Assembly: GCA_002438075.1 (NCBI GenBank)
Contig: DJSQ01000084.1
Span: 1-27,211 of the forward strand
Length of the DNA stretch: 27,211 nt
Origin: Clostridiales bacterium UBA6330
Lineage (GTDB): Bacteria > Bacillota > Clostridia > Oscillospirales > CAG-272
Reading direction: 5' to 3'
Shown here: positions 13,931 to 22,425 of the stretch, piece by piece
Numbering within the stretch: position 1 is the stretch's first letter
How the letters are laid out: each line of letters opens with the position of its first letter
The notes under the pieces: model-generated
Database searches by the model: none
What the model saw: only the letters and a program-made list of their open reading frames with translations
Told to the model about the DNA's origin: nothing
Made by a program: the position numbers and the translations under genes

Positions 13931-16138
13931 ATGAAAAAACTGAAATTGGCGGTATTGCTCGTCCTGACCGCGGTGATGATTTTCCCGCTGTTTACCATCG
14001 GGGCTTCGGCATCCTCCGCGTACCAGACCTACACCTACTCCATCGACGGCAAGGCGCTCTATTCGCCCGATGCTTATTCCGCCTCCAAAACGGTCGGCTC
14101 CGCCGATCTCTCGCTGGGGAGCTTTTACCCCAACGTGACGGGGAAGGATTTGGAAAAGCTCTCCAAGCTGGATAACCCGGGCGATATGGTCACCGACTCC
14201 GAAAAGAAGGTGTACATTGCCGACTCGGGCAACAACCGTATCGTGATTCTGTCCCGTTACCTCGAGCTCGATTACATCATCTCTGACTTTGTGAACGACA
14301 AGGGAAACCCCGATTCGTTCACGAACCCGCAGGGGGTGTTTGTGGTCAACCCCAAGGACGGCGACAACGGCGAAATCTGGGTCTGCGATACCGACCACAA
14401 CCGTTTGGTCGTGTTCGACCGCGTGACCTTTGAGTTCAAGAAGATTGTTGACCAGCCGCAGAGCCAGCTGTTCGACGATGACGCGGTTTACAAGCCCGTT
14501 GCAATGGCGATTGACCAGTACGGCAGAATCTATGTCGTGTCCTCGACCACCTATCAGGGTATCATCGTCATGGACAGCGACGGCGAATTCGTCGGCTTCA
14601 TCGGCGCACAGGCGGTTACGATTTCCGCATGGGAAATCCTGTGGAGAAAGCTCCAGACCGATGAGCAGAAGAAGGTCAGCGCTAAGCTGATTTCCACCGA
14701 GTACAACAACATTTCCATTACCGAGGACGGCTTCGTTTACGTCACGACCTCCTCCATTGCGGAATCCTCGGTGCAGAGTGCCATCAACGGCAAATCCAAA
14801 TCGGGCACCTACCTGCCCGTCAAGCTGCTCAACCCGTCGGGTGAGGAAATCATGCGTCGGAACGGCTTCTGGCCGCCGGCAGGTGAAATCGACTACTCCA
14901 CGGACAGCACCGACACCTACCACGGTGTTTCGACCATTACCGACGTTGCGGTCGGACCCGAAAAAACATGGTCCATCATCGATGAAAAGCGGCAGAAGAT
15001 TTACACCTACGATTTCAACGGAAACCTGCTGTTCGCCTTCGGTGACAAGGGCTCCATGCTCGGAAGCCTTTCCAACATTGAAGCCATCTGCTATCAGGGT
15101 GACACCCTGCTGGTGCTGGATAAGGGAAACGACGGTTGCATCGTGGTTTACGAGCGCACCAAGTACGGAGACCTGCTGATTCAGGCAATCAGCGCGCAGA
15201 ACTCGCTGGATTACGACGAGGCGATTGACTGCTGGAAGGAGGTCCTGCAACGGAACTCCAACTTCGATGCCGCGTATGTCGGAATCGGTAATGCAATGTA
15301 TCGGAACGGCTCCTATAAGGACGCGCTTGCAATGTACGAGGTGGCTTACGACACCGAGAACTGGAGCGAGGCTTACAAGGAGGTCCGCAAGGAGTGGATG
15401 TCCAAGTGGTTCCTGCTGGTTATCGTGCTGATTGTTGCCGTCATTGTCGGTGTCATCAAGTGGTTCCAGTACGCCGCAAAGGTCAACAAGCGCGTTTCGA
15501 CAGACGGTCGCGCGAAAAAGACCTTCGGTCAGGAATTGATTTACGGCTTCTATGTCATCTTCCATCCGTTTGACGGCTTCTACGACCTCAAGCATGAGCA
15601 TCGCGGCTCGGTCCGTGCATCGCTGGTGTTCCTCGCGGTCGCGGTTCTGACCTTCTTCTATCAGGGCGTTGGGCAGGGCTATGTGCTGAATCCGACCGGT
15701 AAGGTGACAACGATTATGACCCAGCTGATTTCGGTTGCGGTCCCGCTGTTCCTGTTCGTGCTGGCAAACTGGTGTCTGACCACGCTGTTTGACGGCGAAG
15801 GCAGCTTCAAGGATATCTTCATTGCATCGTCCTATTCGCTGCTTCCGCTTCCGCTCCTGATTATCCCCGCGACCATCGCGTCGAACTGGGTATCCTCGAG
15901 CGAAGCATCCATCATCACGTTCATCGGAACGATTGCATTCATCTGGGTTGGCATCCTGCTCTTCTTCGGCACCATGGTAACGCATGATTATTCGATGTTC
16001 AAGAACCTCATTATCATTCTTTGCACCATCGTGGCAATGGCGGTTATCGTCTTTATCGTGCTGCTGTTCAGTATGCTGCTTTCCAAGCTGGTCAGCCTTG
16101 TAACGAACCTGATAACGGAAATTCAGTATCGGGTCTAA
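13931..16138 (+). CDS. Secreted NHL-type beta-propeller/TPR protein with Yip1-like membrane domain
   Basis: A 735-aa composite protein. Signal peptide 1-28; residues ~70-415 contain NHL-like blades (VYIADSGNNRIVIL, IWVCDTDHNRLVVF, IYVVSSTTYQGIIVM, LLVLDKGNDGCIVVY). Two TPR-like helical pairs span ~420-490 (LDYDEAIDCWKEVLQ, GSYKDALAMYEVAY). A transmembrane helix at ~493-513 is followed by a basic segment and a Yip1-like domain from ~540 with about five more membrane helices. The propeller and TPRs would therefore be outside the cell. I recall 'YIP1 family' proteins accompanying DUF5696 and ABC permease genes in Clostridia and Paenibacillus. The biochemical role is unknown; a scaffold or sensor anchoring the two secreted giants is an inference. 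Ribosome site aaaggaggg, 11-base gap from the permease. Confidence 0.82.
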   Translation: MKKLKLAVLLVLTAVMIFPLFTIGASASSAYQTYTYSIDGKALYSPDAYSASKTVGSADLSLGSFYPNVTGKDLEKLSKLDNPGDMVTDSEKKVYIADSGNNRIVILSRYLELDYIISDFVNDKGNPDSFTNPQGVFVVNPKDGDNGEIWVCDTDHNRLVVFDRVTFEFKKIVDQPQSQLFDDDAVYKPVAMAIDQYGRIYVVSSTTYQGIIVMDSDGEFVGFIGAQAVTISAWEILWRKLQTDEQKKVSAKLISTEYNNISITEDGFVYVTTSSIAESSVQSAINGKSKSGTYLPVKLLNPSGEEIMRRNGFWPPAGEIDYSTDSTDTYHGVSTITDVAVGPEKTWSIIDEKRQKIYTYDFNGNLLFAFGDKGSMLGSLSNIEAICYQGDTLLVLDKGNDGCIVVYERTKYGDLLIQAISAQNSLDYDEAIDCWKEVLQRNSNFDAAYVGIGNAMYRNGSYKDALAMYEVAYDTENWSEAYKEVRKEWMSKWFLLVIVLIVAVIVGVIKWFQYAAKVNKRVSTDGRAKKTFGQELIYGFYVIFHPFDGFYDLKHEHRGSVRASLVFLAVAVLTFFYQGVGQGYVLNPTGKVTTIMTQLISVAVPLFLFVLANWCLTTLFDGEGSFKDIFIASSYSLLPLPLLIIPATIASNWVSSSEASIITFIGTIAFIWVGILLFFGTMVTHDYSMFKNLIIILCTIVAMAVIVFIVLLFSMLLSKLVSLVTNLITEIQYRV

Positions 16139-16159
16139 ACGACAGACAGGAGGTAAAAT

Positions 16160-19100
16160 ATGAAAATTCAATCAAGAATTCTTTCGACATTCTTAGCTGT
16201 CGTGTTGATGCTCGGCTCCGTTGCGTTTATCGGAACTCTGGCGGTCGGTGCCGCGGGAGAACTGAGCGATAAGGAGATTTCCAAAATCTATATGCAGACG
16301 GACGTTTACAAAACGCCCGAGGAAAAGCTCGCAAGCATGACCAAGATGCTGGAAAACGACCGCTATCAGCTGTATGTCGACCAGCACGTTGCGGACGTGT
16401 ACGAGAACGGGAAAAAGACCGGCACCACAACGGTGACGAGCGGCGAGATCGCACTGGTTGAGACCGCAACGCTGGGAACCGACCATGTGAACGTGCTGTT
16501 CTCCAACCCGTATGACGTGGCAAGCTCCAAGGGCTCGGCAATGTTCAAGGCGGACGGTACCACCTCGGACAAGGCGGGAACCAAGGAGACCCTGCTGATG
16601 TCGCAGGTGTTCGTGCAGTACCGCGAGACCAAGGACAACGCGTCCAAAACGCTTTACAGCTTTTTGGATTCCGCAATGCTGAACCAGATTACGATTACCC
16701 CCATCAAGAACGGTGTCCGCGTGGAGTATTCCATCGGACAGGAGGCGTTCCGAAAGCTGGTTCCGAGACAGCTTTCCGAAGAGAACTACCAGAACCTGAT
16801 CTACCAGCCTCTGCTCGATGCGGTTGAGAGAGGCGAGTTGGGTGAGACGAAGGAGGACGGTCTCTTCTACGTCAACAAGATCGACACCTACTATCAGGAA
16901 AAGAACCCCGCCAAGATGAAGACACAGGCGGAGAAGGAAAACTGCATCAAGAAGTACCCCTGCACCGACCCTGCCGGACAGAATCTGCCGATTCGCGTGT
17001 TCTCCACGGACGCGTCCAATGTCGAGAAGCAGATGGTGGAGGATTACATCCGCAAGTACTGCCCCGATTACTCCTTCGACCAGATGGACGCGGACCACGA
17101 GGAAACCGGCTATGTGGCAGAGGATGAGGAATATCCCAACTTCAAGGTTGCGCTGGAGTACTCGCTGAACGACCGCGGGCTTTCGGTCCGTGTGCCGATT
17201 AACGGCTTGCAGTACAACATGGCATCCTATATGCTGGAGAATCTTTCGATTCTGCCGTACATGGGTGCGGGCAACACCAAGAACGAGGGCTACAACTTCT
17301 TCCCCGACGGTTCGGGCTCGCTCTTTGACTTCAATCTGAGCAAGACCAACACGGTCCGCAGTAAGATTTACGGACAGGACTACGCGTACCACGAAATTTC
17401 CGGCTCCTACCAGAAGTCCATCCGCACACCGGTTTACGGAACGGTTGCAACCGAGGTGATTTATACCTACACCTATTCCAAGCTGGTGGATTCGGGGGAG
17501 ACCGACCAATCAACGGGAAAGCCGATTATGCGGCGCGAAACCATGACCGAGCGCGTTTCCAATACCGTTATGACCAAGGAACAGATCATGGCGAAGCTGG
17601 AAAAGGAGAAAGCGGAACTGGTTGGCAGCATTACGGAGTCCTCCTACAAGCGCGGGTATGTTGCCATCATCGAATCGGGCGAATCGCTCGGCGAATTGGA
17701 GACCTACTTCGCGGGGAACGTTTCGGACTACGCAACGGTGAGCAACTATTTCAACCCGAAGCCGAAGGACAGCTACGATATCGCGGATTCCATTTCGGTT
17801 ACGAGCAGTAAGACCTGGACGGTTGTTTCCAATCGGAAGTACACGGGTAACATCACGATTCAGTATCAGCTGCTCCGCGATGAAAAGCTCGCCGCAAGCG
17901 AGGAGGGGACACACTACGATGCCTCGTGGCTCGGCATGGCGGACGCTTACCGCGATTACCTGATTGACAAGGGCGTGCTGACCGAGCTGACCGAAGAGGA
18001 CATCACCAAGGATATCCCGCTGTACATGGAAGTGTACGGCGCGATGAAAACGCAGCAGACCGTTGCAACCATTCCCGTCAACCTGATGACCCCGTTCACC
18101 ACCTTTGACAATGTGTTGGATATGTACAACGGACTTTCCGAATCGGGCGTTTCCAACATCAACTTCAAGCTCACGGGCTTTGCAAACGGCGGTATGTATT
18201 CCAAGATTCCGTCCTCGCTCTCGTGGGTCGGAAAGGTTGGAGGCAAGTCGGGCTTCAAGGCTTTGCTGGAGGAGGCAAAGAAGATCAACGAGGCGGACGA
18301 TGACAGACAAATCGGGCTGTACCCCGATTTCGATTTCGCGTACTGCTCCGAGAATTCGCTCTTCGATGCACTGAACCTCAAGAAGGACGCGGTTAAGACC
18401 ATTGATAACCGCTATTCCTCCAAGAGACAGTACAGCGCGACCCAGCAGAAATACGTCAGCTTCTATTCACTCGCGATTTCGCCGTCCCGCTACAGCAAAT
18501 TCTATGAGAAGCTGCTGAAGAAGTACGGCAAGTACGATATCTCCACCATCTCGGTCGGCTCGCTCGGAAACGCGCTGAACTCCGACTTTGACGAGGACGA
18601 TCCGTACAACCGCGAGGACAGCAAGGACTTCACCGTGGATGCACTCAAGGCTATCAGCAAGAACTACAAGGTCATGGTGGACGGCGGAAACGCCTACACA
18701 TGGGGCTACGTCAGCCACATCCTCAATCTGGAGCTGGATTCCAGCCGTTACGTCAAGGCAGCTTGCTCGGTTCCGTTCCTCGGCGCGGTCCTGCACGGCT
18801 ATGTGCAGTTTGCAGGCAGCCCGCTGAACAAGGAGGGCGACACCGACTACGCACTGCTGAAGGCAATCGAAAACGGCGCGGGTCTGTACTTCGTTCTGTC
18901 TTATCAGAACACCGAGGAGCTGAAGGAGGATGAGCTGCTGAGCCAGAACTACTCCATTCAGTACAGCATCTGGAAGGACGATGTCATCAACTACTACACC
19001 AAGCTCAACGGACTGCTGGGCGATGTCCAGACCAAGACCATTATCGGGCACGAATTCCTGAACTACGGGAACACCGGAAGCGACGGCGTGAAATTCGGCA

Positions 19101-20056
19101 CCGAGCGTGTTCTGGATATGGACGAACTGCTGGCGAACCTGAACAAGAAGCTGGCGGACGCAAAGGCGGCGGCGGAAAAGGCGGAGCGCGATGCGGCAAT
19201 CGACAAGGTTGCGGCGGTCGCGGAAGCAAGCGTTGCACTGCGGAGCGCGATTGAAACGCTGACCGACATTCTGGAGGCAGGGGACACCAACGCGGAATCT
19301 CTGCAAGAAAATCTTTCGCGTATGAGCGATTACCTTGACAATGCGGCTGAGTTGTTGCAGGCACTTGTTGACAATCCAACGGGCGATGCCAAGATTGATG
19401 CTGCAAACAAGACAAGAAATTCAAATCGCTATGATAAATTGGTGAGCTTCCGCGGAGATGCAGTGGATGCGTGGAACTACTACGAGCGCGTTCTGCGCGC
19501 GTACCGTCTGGCAGATGAGAAGCTCGCAGAGCTGAAGGTGGCGCTGGACCTGATCGGAACCGAGAAGGGAACCGAATCGGAGCAGTACAAGATTGCAAAG
19601 GCACAGTATGACGAAGCGGAGGCATGGCTCGCGGCGAAAAAGACCGCGCTGGCAAACGACTTCGGCATGGATGCCAAGGACCTCGCAGGAGAAGCGGACG
19701 GCGCAATGGCAAGCGAGTTTGAAGCACTCTTCACGCGCGCCAACTCGGATGATATCCTCGGAACGGGCGACAATCGGATTACCTCGCTGTCGCTGGTGCT
19801 GGCGGATGTCAAGGAGGAGGGCAAGCTGCCCGAAGAAACGCCCGACAACACCGACACCGATGTTGTGGACGAGGATGCCCGCTACCATGTGACCAACAAC
19901 AATGTGGTTGCCGTGACCTACGGCGACAGAACGACCAAGAAGGCGTATAAGACCTTCCTGCTCAACTACAACAGCTATGCGGTCCGCGTGACCTACCTCG
20001 GCGTTGTTTATACGGTTGAAGCGGGCGGTTACGTCATGATTCCGCGCGCAGACTGA
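16160..20056 (+). CDS. Giant secreted DUF5696-like protein with TIM-barrel-like region and helical insert
   Basis: A 1298-aa exported protein. The signal peptide (1-32) lacks a lipobox, and no C-terminal anchor, SLH or LPXTG motif is seen. Residues ~33-610 look beta-rich. Residues ~615-965 have alternating strands and helices suggestive of a glycoside-hydrolase-like barrel (GVSNINFKLTGFANGG; RQIGLYPDFDFAYC; VMVDGGNAYTWGYV; VPFLGAVLHGYVQFAG). Residues ~985-1235 are a long Ala/Glu/Lys-rich helical, coiled-coil-like insertion. A short beta domain ends the protein (NNNVVAVTYGD ... VEAGGYVMIPRAD). The DUF5696 assignment is from recalled similarity and genomic company. Catalysis is unproven. The ribosome site aggagg lies eight bases before the ATG. 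Confidence 0.75.
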   Translation: MKIQSRILSTFLAVVLMLGSVAFIGTLAVGAAGELSDKEISKIYMQTDVYKTPEEKLASMTKMLENDRYQLYVDQHVADVYENGKKTGTTTVTSGEIALVETATLGTDHVNVLFSNPYDVASSKGSAMFKADGTTSDKAGTKETLLMSQVFVQYRETKDNASKTLYSFLDSAMLNQITITPIKNGVRVEYSIGQEAFRKLVPRQLSEENYQNLIYQPLLDAVERGELGETKEDGLFYVNKIDTYYQEKNPAKMKTQAEKENCIKKYPCTDPAGQNLPIRVFSTDASNVEKQMVEDYIRKYCPDYSFDQMDADHEETGYVAEDEEYPNFKVALEYSLNDRGLSVRVPINGLQYNMASYMLENLSILPYMGAGNTKNEGYNFFPDGSGSLFDFNLSKTNTVRSKIYGQDYAYHEISGSYQKSIRTPVYGTVATEVIYTYTYSKLVDSGETDQSTGKPIMRRETMTERVSNTVMTKEQIMAKLEKEKAELVGSITESSYKRGYVAIIESGESLGELETYFAGNVSDYATVSNYFNPKPKDSYDIADSISVTSSKTWTVVSNRKYTGNITIQYQLLRDEKLAASEEGTHYDASWLGMADAYRDYLIDKGVLTELTEEDITKDIPLYMEVYGAMKTQQTVATIPVNLMTPFTTFDNVLDMYNGLSESGVSNINFKLTGFANGGMYSKIPSSLSWVGKVGGKSGFKALLEEAKKINEADDDRQIGLYPDFDFAYCSENSLFDALNLKKDAVKTIDNRYSSKRQYSATQQKYVSFYSLAISPSRYSKFYEKLLKKYGKYDISTISVGSLGNALNSDFDEDDPYNREDSKDFTVDALKAISKNYKVMVDGGNAYTWGYVSHILNLELDSSRYVKAACSVPFLGAVLHGYVQFAGSPLNKEGDTDYALLKAIENGAGLYFVLSYQNTEELKEDELLSQNYSIQYSIWKDDVINYYTKLNGLLGDVQTKTIIGHEFLNYGNTGSDGVKFGTERVLDMDELLANLNKKLADAKAAAEKAERDAAIDKVAAVAEASVALRSAIETLTDILEAGDTNAESLQENLSRMSDYLDNAAELLQALVDNPTGDAKIDAANKTRNSNRYDKLVSFRGDAVDAWNYYERVLRAYRLADEKLAELKVALDLIGTEKGTESEQYKIAKAQYDEAEAWLAAKKTALANDFGMDAKDLAGEADGAMASEFEALFTRANSDDILGTGDNRITSLSLVLADVKEEGKLPEETPDNTDTDVVDEDARYHVTNNNVVAVTYGDRTTKKAYKTFLLNYNSYAVRVTYLGVVYTVEAGGYVMIPRAD

Positions 20057-20070
20057 GAAAAGGAGGTGCA

Positions 20071-21063
20071 ATGAGAATGACAACCGATATGAATCAGGCT
20101 CCCGTGACCGCCTCGGTCAAAGAGCCGAAAAGAAAGAAAATTGCATCCCTTGACCGCCGCAAGGCGCGCGCGGGATGGCTGTTCATCCTGCCGTTCCTGA
20201 TTGGCTTTGTGCTCATCTACCTGCCGATGGTCAAGGATTCCATCGTGTTCAGCTTTTCCAAGATCAACACCGCCACGGGCGGCGGCGCCTACACCACCGA
20301 GTTCGTCGGGTGGGATAACTACAAGGAAGCGCTTCTGGTGGACCCCGACTTCGTGCAAACGTTGGTTTCGGGACTGAAGCAGCTGGCGTTTGATATTCCC
20401 GCAATCATCATCTTCTCGCTGTTCATGGCGGTGATGCTGAACCAGAACATGGCGGGACGCGGCGTGTTCCGTGCAATCTTCTTCATTCCCGTTATCCTTT
20501 CAACGGGTATCATGGAATCCATTGCCGCAAGCGACATTCTGTCCGACTACATGGAGGACTCCTCGGGTATCGACACGGGTACGGGAACCAGTACGGCAAA
20601 CGAGCTGGTTTCGAGCATGGACCTGCAAAAGCTGTTTGCCAACATGAAGGTCGGTACCGAGATTGTGGACTACGTCACGGCGGCGATTAACAACATTTAC
20701 GGAATCGTCAACCGCTCGGGCGTGCAGATGCTGATTTTCTTGGCATCGCTCCAGTCGATTTCGCCCGCAATCTACGAATCCTGCAAGATTGACGGCGCGA
20801 CCGCGTGGGAGACCTTCTGGAAGATCACCTTCCCGATGATTACGCCGATGATTCTCGTCAACGCGGTTTACACGATTATCGACTCGTTCACAACCGAGAG
20901 CAACGTGGTCATGACCTTCATCTCGAAGAAGTATTCGGCATCGAACGGTCAGGTCATCAGCTCGGCAATGTCGTGGATTTACTTCCTGATTGTTATCATC
21001 ATCGTGTCTGTGATAGCGGCGATTATTTCGGCGTTTGTATTCTACCAGCGGAAAGCGGAGTAA
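20071..21063 (+). CDS. Sugar ABC transporter permease, MalF-type (pair 2)
   Basis: A 330-aa membrane protein with a charged N-terminal tail (1-34), first transmembrane segment at 35-57, and EAA loop at 234-259 (YESCKIDGATAWETFWKITF). Between residues ~155 and 215 lies an extracytoplasmic stretch containing a Gly/Thr/Ser-rich piece and a helix. The start is ambiguous: the ATG at 20071 has the ribosome site aaggaggt only a few bases away, while the in-frame ATG at 20077 has better spacing and gives 328 aa. It is the second MalF-type protein of the operon, and no second ordinary binding protein accompanies it. Confidence 0.9.
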   Translation: MRMTTDMNQAPVTASVKEPKRKKIASLDRRKARAGWLFILPFLIGFVLIYLPMVKDSIVFSFSKINTATGGGAYTTEFVGWDNYKEALLVDPDFVQTLVSGLKQLAFDIPAIIIFSLFMAVMLNQNMAGRGVFRAIFFIPVILSTGIMESIAASDILSDYMEDSSGIDTGTGTSTANELVSSMDLQKLFANMKVGTEIVDYVTAAINNIYGIVNRSGVQMLIFLASLQSISPAIYESCKIDGATAWETFWKITFPMITPMILVNAVYTIIDSFTTESNVVMTFISKKYSASNGQVISSAMSWIYFLIVIIIVSVIAAIISAFVFYQRKAE

Positions 21064-21075
21064 GGGGGGAGACGA

Positions 21076-22272
21076 ATGGACGCTCAAATTGAAAAAAAGC
21101 CAACGGTCAAGCGGGAATCCAAAAATCGGATTCGCGTGGACTTTGACCGAACCCCTCTGAAGGAAAGACTGAAGGCGAAGTTCCTGAACCTCTACTTCCT
21201 GACCAAGGTGGTCTACTGGATTTTCCGTATGGTCCTGCTGATCGGAATTTCCTACATCGTAATCTACCCGTTCATCACGAAGATTGCCGGCTCCTTCATG
21301 GCGCCGGAGGACTTCGTGGACGTAACGGTCCGTCTGATTCCGAAGAATTTCTCGCTGGATATCTATCGCGCCATCATTGAAGAACTGAACTACTGGTCGG
21401 CGTTCCGCAATACCTTTATCCTGTCCTTCAGCTGTGCGGTCATTCAGACCCTGATTTGCGCGCTGATTGGCTACGGGTTTGCGAAATTCAAGTTCCGCGG
21501 CAGAAACATCGTCTTTTTGCTGGTTATCCTGACGATGATTGTCCCGCACCAGACGCTCCAGCTTTCCATGTTCATGCGGTTCCGTTACTTCGACATTCTC
21601 GGCATCGTGAAGCTCCTCAAGGGCGGCGGAATCGAGATATTCGGACATAACATCAAGAACCTCGGAACAGGCGTTGCCTCGTTCTTCGAGAAAATCAACA
21701 TCCTGCCCGATGAAATCAAGCTGTTCCCGTACACGGAATATGTGCGCGGAAACGCAAGAGAGGCGTACAAGGTTACGATGGCGGTCACCTCGGACGGTAT
21801 CAACCTCATCAACACCTATGTGCCGATGGTCCTGCTGTCGCTGGGCGGTCTGGCATTCAAGAACGGCTTGTATATCTTCCTGCTCCGTCAGTTCTTCCGC
21901 GGAATTCCCGACGAGCTGGAGGAATCGGCGTACATGGACGGCTCGGGTACCTTCCGCACCTTCGTGCAGATTATCCTGCCGCTGTCTATCCCGATGCTGA
22001 TTACGGTGTTCCTGTTCTCGTTCTGCTGGCAGTGGACCGACGACTTCTACACCAACCTCTTCTTCGTCACCTCGGATACGAATCTGTTGGTGAAGCTCAT
22101 CAACACGATTCCGACCTCTCTGCGTCAGGACGGCTTTGCCGGACAGGACCTGTACAACACCGCGATTCGGAATACCTGCGGCTTGATGATCATCGCGCCG
22201 CTCGTGGTTCTCTACGCGTTCTGTCAGAGATTCCTTGTCCAGGGTATCGAGCAATCCGGTCTTGCAAACTGA
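21076..22272 (+). CDS. Carbohydrate ABC transporter permease, MalG-type with extracytoplasmic insertion (pair 2)
   Basis: At 398 aa this is about 110 residues longer than its counterpart in pair 1. An extended basic N-terminus (1-45) precedes the first membrane helix. The core has a normal order up to FRYFDILG (~176). It then carries an extra ~70 residues (177-248) that by alignment with MalG fall in the external loop between the third and fourth membrane helices. The EAA loop is at 281-305 (LEESAYMDGSGTFRTFVQII). It is the last gene of the operon, 12 bases after its partner, with a strong terminator nine bases beyond its stop. Confidence 0.9.
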   Translation: MDAQIEKKPTVKRESKNRIRVDFDRTPLKERLKAKFLNLYFLTKVVYWIFRMVLLIGISYIVIYPFITKIAGSFMAPEDFVDVTVRLIPKNFSLDIYRAIIEELNYWSAFRNTFILSFSCAVIQTLICALIGYGFAKFKFRGRNIVFLLVILTMIVPHQTLQLSMFMRFRYFDILGIVKLLKGGGIEIFGHNIKNLGTGVASFFEKINILPDEIKLFPYTEYVRGNAREAYKVTMAVTSDGINLINTYVPMVLLSLGGLAFKNGLYIFLLRQFFRGIPDELEESAYMDGSGTFRTFVQIILPLSIPMLITVFLFSFCWQWTDDFYTNLFFVTSDTNLLVKLINTIPTSLRQDGFAGQDLYNTAIRNTCGLMIIAPLVVLYAFCQRFLVQGIEQSGLAN

Positions 22273-22280
22273 TTCTTACA

Positions 22281-22308
22281 CCCCCTCCGCTTGCGGAGGG
22301 GGCTTTTT
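22281..22308 (+). terminator. Strong intrinsic terminator ending the transporter operon
   Basis: A 9-bp GC-rich stem (22281-22289 with 22294-22302) with loop cttg, followed by C and five T residues. It separates the transporter operon from fucI. Confidence 0.9.
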
Positions 22309-22374
22309 GTACTCCGGAATCGTAAAATAATCCTATTTTCCGATTGAATCCTTATAGAAAACGGGGACAAATCG

Positions 22375-22383
22375 TGCTATAAT
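22375..22383 (+). promoter_or_regulatory. Extended -10 promoter of fucI
   Basis: TGC-TATAAT (TATAAT at 22378-22383) lies 42 bases before the ATG. No good -35 hexamer is found at 17-18 bases, so the extended -10 probably carries the activity, or an activator is needed. Confidence 0.6.
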
Positions 22384-22425
22384 CAGAATGAATTCTCCTA
22401 TTCTGAAAGGAAGGAAAAGAAAAGT

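Noticed and set aside
13916..16171. A 751-codon antisense open frame, slightly longer than the sense gene it overlaps
   Set aside because: It mirrors the NHL-TPR-Yip1 gene and arises from strong codon bias in a GC-rich gene. Its translation is His/Arg/Val/Asp-rich, has no recognisable domain or ribosome site, and the sense frame has clear domains.
20500..22254. A 584-codon antisense open frame across permease pair 2
   Set aside because: The translation is highly charged and featureless, whereas the sense frames encode clear permeases with EAA loops.
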